Shown here: positions 25,536 to 32,852 of the stretch, one piece after another
Layout: each line of letters starts with the position of its first letter
Position numbering within the stretch: the stretch's first letter is position 1
NCBI GenBank assembly: GCA_026415135.1
Contig: JAOAHS010000033.1
Location: 1 to 32,852 of the forward strand
DNA: 32,852 nucleotides
Origin: Calditerrivibrio sp.
GTDB taxonomy: Bacteria; Chrysiogenota; Deferribacteres; Deferribacterales; Calditerrivibrionaceae
Direction of reading: 5' to 3'
The notes under the pieces: generated by a model
The model's database searches: none
What the model was told of the DNA's origin: nothing
Seen by the model: only the letters and a program-made list of their open reading frames with translations
Program-made: the position numbers and the translations under genes

Positions 25536-26621
25536 TCACCTCAATTTAAGGGTACTTAAAGCCAGCAATGCCAGAACAAAGGATACAATCCAAAACCGCA
25601 CTATTATTTTTGGCTCACTCCAGCCCTTTAATTCGAAATGATGATGAATAGGAGCCATCCTAAAAAGCCTTTTCCCTTTTGTCATTTTAAAAAAGCCCAC
25701 CTGAAGTATAACCGATATTGTTTCTAAAACAAAAACTCCACCAACTATTGCAAGAACGATCTCCTGTTTTACAATTACAGCCACAGTGCCCAGTGTAGCC
25801 CCCAAAGGGAGACTCCCCACATCGCCCATAAACAGGGATGCAGGATATGCATTAAACCATAAAAACCCCAAACCAGCACCCACCATAGCACCACAAAAGA
25901 TCGAAAGTTCACCAGCACCTTTTACATTTAAAATCTGTAGATAAGCTGCTATCTTGGCATGTCCAGCAACATATGCAAAGATAATGAACGTACCAAACGC
26001 TATTACCGTAGGCATAATAGCAAGACCATCCAGTCCATCCGTAAGATTGACTGCATTTGAAGTCCCAACTATAATAAAAACACCCAGTAATATATAAAAA
26101 TAGCCCAAATCAATCACAAAATTTTTAAAAAACGGAAATGCCAGCTTATCCGCATTACCTGAAGCATCCACATAATCCACCAGCAAAACAGCGATTGTAC
26201 CCACTAACAGCTGCCCATAAAACTTCACCTTTGGATGAAGCCCCTCTGGGTTCTTTCTTATTGTTTTTATATAATCATCAAAAAATCCAATAGCCCCTGT
26301 ACCTACCATAACAAATATAACAATCCAGACATAATAGTTTGTCAAATCTGACCACAGTAAGGTAGCGATAACTGTGCTCAACAATATTCCCAGACCACCC
26401 ATCGTCGGAGTGCCTTCTTTCTCCTTATGTCTCTCAGGCTCATAACCTTTTGTCTTCTGTGAGAGCTGGAGACTTTTAAGCAGTTTTATCAGATAAGGTG
26501 TAATAATAAGACTTATTAGTAATGCAGTAATTATTGCGTACGCCGTTCTAAAGGTAATATATTTAAATACATTGAAAACTGAAATATACTGACTTAAAGG
26601 ATACAAAAGATTATAGAGCAT
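25536..26621 (-). CDS. mraY: Phospho-N-acetylmuramoyl-pentapeptide transferase MraY
   Basis: MraY is an integral membrane enzyme that transfers phospho-MurNAc-pentapeptide to undecaprenyl phosphate, giving lipid I. The 361-residue product has about ten helices, the motif [12 protein letters not shown] (70-80), the catalytic DD at 115-116 (GFFDDYIK), NLTDGLDGL (192-200), and [12 protein letters not shown] near the C-terminus. AAGGTG lies upstream of the ATG, which is inside the end of murF (11-base overlap). Confidence 0.98.
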   Translation of the reverse strand: MLYNLLYPLSQYISVFNVFKYITFRTAYAIITALLISLIITPYLIKLLKSLQLSQKTKGYEPERHKEKEGTPTMGGLGILLSTVIATLLWSDLTNYYVWIVIFVMVGTGAIGFFDDYIKTIRKNPEGLHPKVKFYGQLLVGTIAVLLVDYVDASGNADKLAFPFFKNFVIDLGYFYILLGVFIIVGTSNAVNLTDGLDGLAIMPTVIAFGTFIIFAYVAGHAKIAAYLQILNVKGAGELSIFCGAMVGAGLGFLWFNAYPASLFMGDVGSLPLGATLGTVAVIVKQEIVLAIVGGVFVLETISVILQVGFFKMTKGKRLFRMAPIHHHFELKGWSEPKIIVRFWIVSFVLALLALSTLKLR

Positions 26622-27939
26622 TTTTCACCTTCTTTATATATTCTACTATCTCCTCAAACCTTTTACCCCTTGATGCCTTTACTAAAAATACACCATCATC
26701 CTTATAAAGCTTTTCATCAAACAACATCTGTTTGTCCCTAAATACCATTACGTTGTCTAACCCCTTAAAAGATTCATACCTTTCACCTACAAGATAAAAC
26801 CTTATACTACTCTGCTCCCCTACAACCTTTTTCAACTCCTCATAAAGTTTATCCTCAAAACCATCTATCTCAGCCATCTCCCCCAATATTGCCCATTTGT
26901 TTTCACCAAAAGAACAAAGGTTCTTTATTGCACTCACCATTGCCTCAAATCCAGCATTATAGCTATCATCGATTATAATACTATTACCAACTTTGATAAT
27001 CGAACCCCTTCCCTCCACAGGAGTGAAAGCTAATAACCCCCTGTATATCTCCTCATAATGAAGCCCCTCATCTAAAGCAATACCTATAGCTGGCAAGGCA
27101 TTTAGTGCAAAATGTTTATATGGGTGATGAATACAAAAACTGTACTTAACACCACGATAGCTAACAATAAAATTAAGATCACCATCTGTAGTAATTTCTT
27201 CCAAATATATATCTGATCCCTTGTTAAAACCAAATTTTTTAGTATTTTTAGGTAGCTTAATACCCTCCACCTCAATACCATCATGTATCCATGCTATACC
27301 ATCCCCCACCAGATAATCCAATAGAGATAATTTCTCTTTTCTTAGATGGGCAATGTCCCCAAAACGACCTATATGAGAATGCCCTACGTTTGTGACCACA
27401 GCAACATCAGGCCTTAAAATACTTGAAAGGAGAGCTATTTCACCAGGATTATTGGTACCTATCTCAAAAACAGCTATTTCACTATTATGATCGATATTAG
27501 AAGTCACTATAGCAATACCTAACTCATTGTTGTAGTTTTTGTAAGCCTCATAAACATTAAACCTATTAGAAAGGACTCTTGCTATAAGAGCTTTTGTGGA
27601 GGTCTTACCCACACTGCCAGTAATAACAATCTTTTTACCTTTATACAAGCTCAGATTATAGTCAGACAACTGTTTTAGTGCTAAAAACCCATCTCTTACT
27701 AAAATAAGTTTTTTTGATCTATCATAAAACCTTTCATCAGAGATCAAACAGCAAATAGCACCCTTCTCAAACGCCTGATCAATATACAGATGGCCGTCAG
27801 TTTTTTCCCCCTTTAAAGCAACAAATATATCACCCCTTTCCACTTTACGACTATCGATGGTCACAGAACCATACTCTACAAACTCTAAAGTAGTAGAAAC
27901 ACAATTTTTGAATACATCACGTACACTAATGCGCTTCAA
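26611..27939 (-). CDS. murF: UDP-N-acetylmuramoyl-tripeptide--D-alanyl-D-alanine ligase MurF
   Basis: MurF adds D-Ala-D-Ala, completing the UDP-MurNAc-pentapeptide. The 442-residue product has the N-terminal [18 protein letters not shown], the ATP-binding GSVGKTS at 108-114, [30 protein letters not shown] and [11 protein letters not shown]. The start is a TTG at 27939; no ATG or GTG precedes the conserved N-terminus, and AGGGG lies six bases upstream. The start is inside the end of murE (14-base overlap), the longest overlap in the cluster. Confidence 0.96.
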   Translation of the reverse strand: MKRISVRDVFKNCVSTTLEFVEYGSVTIDSRKVERGDIFVALKGEKTDGHLYIDQAFEKGAICCLISDERFYDRSKKLILVRDGFLALKQLSDYNLSLYKGKKIVITGSVGKTSTKALIARVLSNRFNVYEAYKNYNNELGIAIVTSNIDHNSEIAVFEIGTNNPGEIALLSSILRPDVAVVTNVGHSHIGRFGDIAHLRKEKLSLLDYLVGDGIAWIHDGIEVEGIKLPKNTKKFGFNKGSDIYLEEITTDGDLNFIVSYRGVKYSFCIHHPYKHFALNALPAIGIALDEGLHYEEIYRGLLAFTPVEGRGSIIKVGNSIIIDDSYNAGFEAMVSAIKNLCSFGENKWAILGEMAEIDGFEDKLYEELKKVVGEQSSIRFYLVGERYESFKGLDNVMVFRDKQMLFDEKLYKDDGVFLVKASRGKRFEEIVEYIKKVKNAL

Positions 27940-29380
27940 ACTCCACCCCTAAATTTTTTGCCACCTCTTCTCTATCATCGAAGTGGTATTTAGTTTTACC
28001 TATGATTTGATAATTTTCATGCCCTTTACCAGCAATCAAAACTATATCCCCTTCTTTTGCCTGCTTACATACTAATGATATAGCTTTTCTTCTATCCTCT
28101 TCTACAATGACATCCCCTTTTCTATTAAATCCAGCTAATATTTCACTGATGATCCCTTTCGGATCTTCTGTTCGGGGGTTATCACTTGTTACAACCACCA
28201 GGTCAGAAAATTCTTCAGCCACCTTAGCCATTCTTGGTCTTTTTGTTCTATCCCTATCACCACCACACCCAAAAACGGTTATAAGCCTATTTTTCTTAAA
28301 AGGTCTAAGGGCAGTAAGCACATTTCTAAGGGCATCATCAGTATGGGCATAATCTACAAAAAAATATACCCCATCCTTTGAAAATTTTTCAAGTCTGCCT
28401 GGAACATTCTTAAATTGGTTTATACCTTCTTTAATCACATCTATTGGTATTTGGGTAACATAGGTTGCCGTCACAGCAGCAAGTATATTTTCCAGATTAT
28501 GCCTACCCACAAGGGGAGAATCTACCTCGATTGCTCTATCACCTAACACTACCACACAACGTGTCCCTTCCAGAGAATAATTGACATTTTTAGCATAAAC
28601 ATCAGCTTTCAATGTTGAATAAGAGTGCTTCTCTATATCAACCTCTTCATAAAGCCTCTTTCCATATTCATGATCAATGTTAATACAACAACTTTTTGAA
28701 TACTGTTTTGTAAAAAGCTTTCTTTTAGCCTGATAATAGTCCTCCATAGTCTTGTGATAATCGAGATGATCCCCACTTAAGTTTGTAAAAACGGACACAT
28801 CAAAATTCAAACCAAATACCCTACCTTGATCCAATGCGTGGGAGGAAACCTCCATACAAACCGCATTACCACCCTTTGTTAGCCCTTGTCTAATCATGGA
28901 GAAAATATCATATATACCAGGTGTTGTATTAACTGCTTCGTACTTTTCATCCACAATACAATAGTCGGTAGTTCCAATTCGAACTGTTTTATAACCTGCT
29001 TTTCTTAGAATATTGTCTATTAGGTAATTGGTAGTAGTTTTACCATTAGTCCCTGTCACACCGAAAAGCTTTACTTTTCTAAAGTCTATATCAAAAAGAT
29101 TTCTACAGATAATCCCAAAAGCAGACCTACAATTTGACACCACCACACACGGTATCCCTTGTAATGGTATCTCAGAGATAAAAAATAATACTTTACCACT
29201 CCTATACAAATCATCCACCACTTTGTAAGGATCAAAGCTACTACCTTTTATCAATACAAAAACAGATTGTTCTTTTATATCGTTGGTATTAAAAGAGATA
29301 TCCATTACCTCTAATTCCAAAAGTTTAGTATCCGATATGGAACAATATTCCACACCGTTGAGTAGATATTTAGCTAACAT
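27926..29380 (-). CDS. murE: UDP-N-acetylmuramoyl-tripeptide synthetase MurE (meso-diaminopimelate-adding)
   Basis: MurE adds the third residue of the stem peptide. The 484-residue product has GTNGKTT at 110-116, NTTPG, EVSSHALDQGR, FTNLSGDHLDYH, DYAHTDDAL and the specificity motif DNPR at 400-403 (TSDNPRTEDP), which marks enzymes that use meso-diaminopimelate rather than lysine. This fits a Gram-negative wall. GAGGAT lies just before the ATG, which overlaps the end of ftsI by 11 bases. Confidence 0.97.
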   Translation of the reverse strand: MLAKYLLNGVEYCSISDTKLLELEVMDISFNTNDIKEQSVFVLIKGSSFDPYKVVDDLYRSGKVLFFISEIPLQGIPCVVVSNCRSAFGIICRNLFDIDFRKVKLFGVTGTNGKTTTNYLIDNILRKAGYKTVRIGTTDYCIVDEKYEAVNTTPGIYDIFSMIRQGLTKGGNAVCMEVSSHALDQGRVFGLNFDVSVFTNLSGDHLDYHKTMEDYYQAKRKLFTKQYSKSCCINIDHEYGKRLYEEVDIEKHSYSTLKADVYAKNVNYSLEGTRCVVVLGDRAIEVDSPLVGRHNLENILAAVTATYVTQIPIDVIKEGINQFKNVPGRLEKFSKDGVYFFVDYAHTDDALRNVLTALRPFKKNRLITVFGCGGDRDRTKRPRMAKVAEEFSDLVVVTSDNPRTEDPKGIISEILAGFNRKGDVIVEEDRRKAISLVCKQAKEGDIVLIAGKGHENYQIIGKTKYHFDDREEVAKNLGVEFEAH

Positions 29381-31034
29381 GCTTAATCCTCAGATGTTTG
29401 ATTTTATATCCCATAATAACTGCGATCTCCTCTGCAATTTTCTTAAAAGTCACAGCAGCAGTAGCTCCACCATAAATCGATTTTTTAGGGTTCTCATATA
29501 TCACAACCATTGAGATTTTCGGATCGTCATACGGGAAAAAACCAGCAAAACTTGCCACATACTCAGTATTAGAGTATTTCCCCAATTTTTTATCAAACTT
29601 TTGTGCTGTCCCTGTTTTACCAGCTATCGGGACATAAGTACTTTTTGCCGTAGTAGCTGTCCCTCTCTCCACAACGTCCCGTAATAATGGTTTAATGTCG
29701 TTTAGACTTTTTTCACTAAAGACCTTCACCGCCTGATTCTCTTTTTCATCCTTGTTAATGAACTTAGGTTTTACTAGATAACCACCATTAGCAATAGCGG
29801 CATACAGTCTAACTATCTGGATAGGTGTTACCAACAGTTCCTGACCTATGGATATAGATGGTTGGGAAAGCCCAGACCACTTTTTATAACTTCTTAAAAG
29901 TCCTTCCTCCTCACCACTACCAATAACCTTTGTACTATCCCCCAAACCCAACTTCTTAAGATACTCGTAGAAATCTTTTGGAGGTATACGGGAATTTAAT
30001 TTGATGGTACCTATATTACTAGATTTCACCAAAACATCTGCAGCAGTCAACTTACTGTAGGGGTGAACATCCTTTATTGTATGATTAAACATAGTCAATT
30101 TCCCATTTTCGCAATCAACCACCTCACCGAGATTCAACATCCCATTTTCAAGGAGATAGATAAATGTAAAAGGTTTCAATATAGACCCCGGCTCAAACAG
30201 GTAATACGTGGCATAGTTTTTCCAAAGTTCTTGATTGTATTTAGTATATCTATTAGCATCAAAACCTGGATATGTAACAGCAAAAAGTATCTCTCCAGTT
30301 TTAACATCCATACCAATAGCTATCCCTTTATCAGCACCAAATTCTTCTACTCCACTAATGAGGTTTAACTCTGCTGTTTTTTGCATATTTTTATCTATTG
30401 TTATATAAAATTCCCTTTCAGAAGCTGTTATCCCTTCTTTATCATGAAAAAGTATAAATTTACCTGTACTATCCTTCATAGCGATGATGGATATCTCCTC
30501 ACCTTTTAGCTCCTCATCATATATCTTCTCTATCCCATAAAGACCCTGATTATCAACACCCACAAAACCTAATATCTGGGAAAAAAGGTTGTGATAAGGG
30601 TAATATCTACCCTCATCCACAATGTAACCCACATATTTATATTTCTGAGCAAAACTCTCTGCTATTGCGATATCTACATCCCTTGACAACCATACAAATC
30701 CAGACTTAGCAAGTATTTTGTCTACTGTCTTCTTACTCAATTCAATACCAGCCTTTCTAAGCTCTGATATGATCTTTTTAGGATCATCCGCTTGCTTTGA
30801 AAATATATACATGGAAGCATATTTTTTATTTTTAGCTATTACCTCCCCATTTCGATCTTTAATAATTGCCCTATTCTGCATAATTGCAAACTCTTTGGAA
30901 GATTGATTTTGTGAAATATTTGAGTAAAATTCATATTTTATTATCTGGATATGTATTAGCTTCCAAATAACGCCGATTACAAACAAGAGCAAACAGACAT
31001 TAATAACCCGCAGTCTATTCTTTTCACTCCACAT
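29370..31034 (-). CDS. ftsI: Septal peptidoglycan transpeptidase FtsI (penicillin-binding protein 3)
   Basis: FtsI crosslinks septal peptidoglycan as partner of FtsW. The 554-residue product has one N-terminal membrane helix (about 10-28). A dimerisation or pedestal region opens with NRAIIKDRNGEVIAKN. The transpeptidase domain has the three active-site motifs SILK (S284-K287), SSN (338-340) and KTGT (473-476). There are no PASTA repeats, so it is the Gram-negative FtsI type rather than the SpoVD/PBP2x type. It lies between ftsL and murE with 11-base overlaps on both sides. Confidence 0.96.
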   Translation of the reverse strand: MWSEKNRLRVINVCLLLFVIGVIWKLIHIQIIKYEFYSNISQNQSSKEFAIMQNRAIIKDRNGEVIAKNKKYASMYIFSKQADDPKKIISELRKAGIELSKKTVDKILAKSGFVWLSRDVDIAIAESFAQKYKYVGYIVDEGRYYPYHNLFSQILGFVGVDNQGLYGIEKIYDEELKGEEISIIAMKDSTGKFILFHDKEGITASEREFYITIDKNMQKTAELNLISGVEEFGADKGIAIGMDVKTGEILFAVTYPGFDANRYTKYNQELWKNYATYYLFEPGSILKPFTFIYLLENGMLNLGEVVDCENGKLTMFNHTIKDVHPYSKLTAADVLVKSSNIGTIKLNSRIPPKDFYEYLKKLGLGDSTKVIGSGEEEGLLRSYKKWSGLSQPSISIGQELLVTPIQIVRLYAAIANGGYLVKPKFINKDEKENQAVKVFSEKSLNDIKPLLRDVVERGTATTAKSTYVPIAGKTGTAQKFDKKLGKYSNTEYVASFAGFFPYDDPKISMVVIYENPKKSIYGGATAAVTFKKIAEEIAVIMGYKIKHLRIKHVS

Positions 31035-31323
31035 AAAACACCCTTTCTGGCTTAGGTGGATAAAGATTTAAGTAAGCTGCATGCTTGAAAAGCTTTTCAG
31101 GCTGAACCAGCATATCCCTCTCTTCGACTATATTCTGCAGTTTGATCTTTTTAACCTCTATCTCCTGGGAAAGATTATATATTTCATAACCTATCTTCAC
31201 ACACTCCATCTTTATGGTAGCGATAAAGAACAGCAAAACAACTATCACCAACAGATGGATAATAAAAAAAATGTCTATTGTTATACTCAAAGGCTTAATC
31301 CGTGGCAGAGTAATATGTATCAT
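31024..31323 (-). CDS. ftsL: FtsL-like cell division protein
   Basis: This 99-residue protein has a short cytoplasmic N-terminus, one membrane helix (about residues 17-37), and a periplasmic heptad-like segment of about 30 residues (YEIYNLSQEIEVKKIKLQNIVEERDML) followed by a short tail. This is the FtsL architecture, a bitopic coiled-coil protein that joins FtsB and FtsQ to activate FtsW-FtsI. FtsL sequences are poorly conserved, so the call rests on topology and on its invariant place between rsmH and ftsI. It overlaps rsmH by 4 bases (ATGA). Confidence 0.85.
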   Translation of the reverse strand: MIHITLPRIKPLSITIDIFFIIHLLVIVVLLFFIATIKMECVKIGYEIYNLSQEIEVKKIKLQNIVEERDMLVQPEKLFKHAAYLNLYPPKPERVFYVE

Positions 31324-32258
31324 ACCCTTTCTCCAGCCCTGAGCTTTGCACTTCTGCTATATGGATTTTTTATTACCTCATCTTTCGAAGGTAAAACAGG
31401 CTTTTTGGTCAAAATCCTAAAGGTCTGTTTTTTCCCACAGGTGCAAATAGGCTGACCATGAGGACAGATACAGCTCTTGGAATAATGGGTAAAAAAGTCC
31501 TTCACAAGACGATCCTCCAATGAATGAAATGATATAAATACAGCCCTACCACCAATCACAATGAGCTTTTCCAGAGATTTTAACAAAGACTCTATGGCCT
31601 CCAATTCTTTATTTATAAAGATCCTTATGGCCTGAAATGTTCTCGTGGCAGGATTCATCCCTTTTTTCTGAAACCTCATAGGTATAGATTTAGCCACAAT
31701 TTCAGCAAGCTCTTTTGTTGTTTTTATCTTTTTTAAATTGCGATGCTTTACAATTTCGTATGCTATCTTTTTCGCAAAAGGATCCTCACCATATTTTTTT
31801 ATAATATTTTCTAAAGTTTGCTGCGGGAAACCATTTACAACATCATAGGCAGAAACCTCTATCCGTGGATCCATTCTCATGTCAAGGGGCTCATCAAACC
31901 TAAAAGAAAAACCTCTTCCAGTATTTGAAATCTGAAATATGGACACACCAAAATCTGCCAATATACCGTTTACTACAAGCCCTTTGGAAGACATGATATT
32001 ATACAAGTTAGCAAAATTTTCGTTAATTATCTCTACATTGTGTCTATCTTTGAACATATTTTGAAGTCTTTCACATGCCTCCGGATCCCTATCAAGTATA
32101 ATAAGCTTTCCATTAGGGATCTTCTCTAAAATAGCTGCAGAATGACCACCACCGCCACCAGTACAATCAACATAAATACCGCCATCCACAGGATTAAGAT
32201 ACCTCAACGTTTCAGTTAGCATCACAGGAATGTGTGAGATGGCTGCTTTTTTTGTCAT
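31320..32258 (-). CDS. rsmH: 16S rRNA (cytosine(1402)-N(4))-methyltransferase RsmH
   Basis: RsmH (MraW) methylates N4 of C1402 in the 16S rRNA decoding site using S-adenosylmethionine. The 312-residue product starts with SHIPVMLTETLRYL, has the SAM-binding DCTGGGGGHS (31-40), the GILADFGVS and GRGFSFRFDEPLDMRMD segments, NPATRTFQAIRIFINKEL and VFISFHSLEDRLVK, all standard for the family. AGAGGAAT lies before the ATG; the gene starts nine bases after mraZ. Confidence 0.97.
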   Translation of the reverse strand: MTKKAAISHIPVMLTETLRYLNPVDGGIYVDCTGGGGGHSAAILEKIPNGKLIILDRDPEACERLQNMFKDRHNVEIINENFANLYNIMSSKGLVVNGILADFGVSIFQISNTGRGFSFRFDEPLDMRMDPRIEVSAYDVVNGFPQQTLENIIKKYGEDPFAKKIAYEIVKHRNLKKIKTTKELAEIVAKSIPMRFQKKGMNPATRTFQAIRIFINKELEAIESLLKSLEKLIVIGGRAVFISFHSLEDRLVKDFFTHYSKSCICPHGQPICTCGKKQTFRILTKKPVLPSKDEVIKNPYSRSAKLRAGERV

Positions 32259-32267
32259 TTATTCCTC

Positions 32268-32735
32268 TTACAAATTTATTTCTGGAAACTTCGAACTTAG
32301 CTCAGTAAAAAGTTCCTCCACGACGATTTTTTCGTATTTTTCCTCCCATTTCTCTTTTGGCCAGATCTCAATTTTATTTCTAAGACCTATAATTACACAT
32401 TCATTTTTCAGACCTACACTCTCTCTCAAATGCGGTGGAATAAGGATCCTACCCTGCTTATCAACAGAACAATCCTCAGCAGTAGAGTATAAATACCTCA
32501 AGAACTCATTAACCTTTGGATCGTTTGGCCTTTCTTTATCCCAGATCTCTTCTAACCTATTCCACTCTTGATATGGATAGGCCACGATATGGCTTCCCAA
32601 TGTTACGAGGATAAGGGACTCATCGTTGTACTTGGCTTTTAATATATCCCTGAATTTAGCAGGGATACTAACCCTACCAGCATCGTTGATACTGTGATAA
32701 CTTTTGCCTTTAAAGCTTAGAAATTGGCTTCCCAT
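32268..32735 (-). CDS. mraZ: Transcriptional regulator MraZ
   Basis: MraZ forms ring-shaped oligomers and represses its own operon by binding short direct repeats upstream of it. The 155-residue product has two SpoVT/AbrB-type half domains, each with the DxxGR motif: NDAGRVSIPAKFR at about 17-29 and DKQGRILIPPHLR at about 94-106. The N-terminus is six or seven residues longer than the common MF(R/K)G start. The ATG is preceded by GAGG with only one base between, an unusually tight spacing, but no other start is available in frame. It heads the dcw cluster behind the promoter at 32768-32797. Confidence 0.96.
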   Translation of the reverse strand: MGSQFLSFKGKSYHSINDAGRVSIPAKFRDILKAKYNDESLILVTLGSHIVAYPYQEWNRLEEIWDKERPNDPKVNEFLRYLYSTAEDCSVDKQGRILIPPHLRESVGLKNECVIIGLRNKIEIWPKEKWEEKYEKIVVEELFTELSSKFPEINL

Positions 32736-32780
32736 ACCTCATACCATTTTATGACATTTTATGCCAAATTATACACACTA
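32731..32780 (-). promoter_or_regulatory. Tandem 10-base repeats upstream of mraZ, candidate MraZ operator
   Basis: Read on the minus strand, consecutive decamers are TAGTGTGTAT (32780-32771), AATTTGGCAT (32770-32761), AAAATGTCAT (32760-32751), AAAATGGTAT (32750-32741) and GAGGTATGGG (32740-32731). The first four share the pattern NANNTG(G/T)(T/C)AT in exact 10-base register, one helical turn per unit. MraZ is known to bind direct repeats of about 10-base period upstream of its own gene. The units match the AAAGTG(T/G)-type box described in Mollicutes better than the TGGG box of E. coli. The array overlaps the -10 box and the start of the transcript, as expected for repression. Confidence 0.75.
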
Positions 32781-32797
32781 AACCCATAATATGTCAA
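32768..32797 (-). promoter_or_regulatory. Sigma70 promoter of the dcw cluster
   Basis: On the minus strand a perfect TTGACA (32797-32792) and a perfect TATAAT (32773-32768) are separated by 18 bases. Transcription would start near 32761, about 25 bases before the mraZ ATG. It is the only clear promoter for the cluster in this window. The remaining bases to the window end (32798-32852) are AT-rich with no gene visible. Confidence 0.85.
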
Positions 32798-32852
32798 TAG
32801 AAATGATTAACAAAAATAAAAATTATAAGTAACATTTTTATTCAATTTTGAT

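Noticed and set aside
28107-29513. Plus-strand frames of 66-81 codons opposite murE and ftsI
   Set aside because: All lie antisense to genes with intact catalytic motifs and have no supporting signals.
1-32852. CRISPR arrays, tRNA or rRNA genes, insertion sequences, prophage or defence genes
   Set aside because: No periodic repeat-spacer pattern, no tRNA-like cloverleaf, no transposase or integrase frame was seen; gene content is housekeeping throughout.

Overview
The window comes from an AT-rich, Gram-negative chromosome. LpxC points to lipid A synthesis, MurE carries the DNPR motif of meso-diaminopimelate ligases, and PilT, a methyl-accepting chemotaxis protein and a [NiFe]-hydrogenase cytochrome b subunit point to a motile or twitching, probably anaerobic or hydrogen-using bacterium. 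The proteins and gene order resemble the Deferribacteres (Calditerrivibrio/Deferribacter group). That placement is an inference from recall, not from a search. Almost every base is coding, and I see no tRNA, rRNA, CRISPR array, insertion sequence or phage gene.

Layout. (1) 1-2063, plus strand: the 3' end of a hydrogenase cytochrome b gene with a terminator, then a single-gene chemotaxis receptor unit with its own terminator. (2) 2075-6421, plus strand: recA-pilT-recX-rplI-dnaB behind a good sigma70-type promoter, with short gaps or overlaps throughout; lpxC follows after a 111-base gap. (3) 7455-13247, minus strand: mobB-dnaE-thiD and two small paralogous membrane proteins of the Gate/nucleoside-recognition type, apparently one transcript. 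(4) 13449-16827, plus strand: a cation diffusion facilitator, a thioredoxin-type arsenate reductase, an exported zinc-dependent phospholipase C-like protein, a TauE/SafE permease and its DUF1634 partner. (5) 16860-32735, minus strand: a complete 15-gene division and cell wall (dcw) cluster, mraZ-rsmH-ftsL-ftsI-murE-murF-mraY-murD-ftsW-murG-murC-ddl-ftsQ-ftsA-ftsZ.

How the genes work together. In the dcw cluster MurC, D, E, F and Ddl build UDP-MurNAc-pentapeptide, MraY and MurG make lipid II, FtsW and FtsI polymerise and crosslink it at the septum, and FtsL, FtsQ, FtsA and FtsZ place and drive the divisome. The genes overlap by 4-14 bases or are separated by at most 18 bases, so the 16 kb looks like one translationally coupled unit. 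Its only visible promoter is TTGACA-N18-TATAAT upstream of mraZ. That promoter is overlapped by a tandem array of 10-base repeats that I read as the MraZ autoregulatory operator, the clearest regulatory structure in the window. The recA block joins recombination (RecA and its modulator RecX) with replication (DnaB), ribosomal protein L9 and the pilus retraction motor.

I did not find a convincing undescribed system. The observations most worth a second look are the MraZ-box array, the pair of half-size Gate proteins coupled to thiD, the palindromes at 13311-13345 and 16808-16849, and the intact PHP metal-site residues of DnaE.
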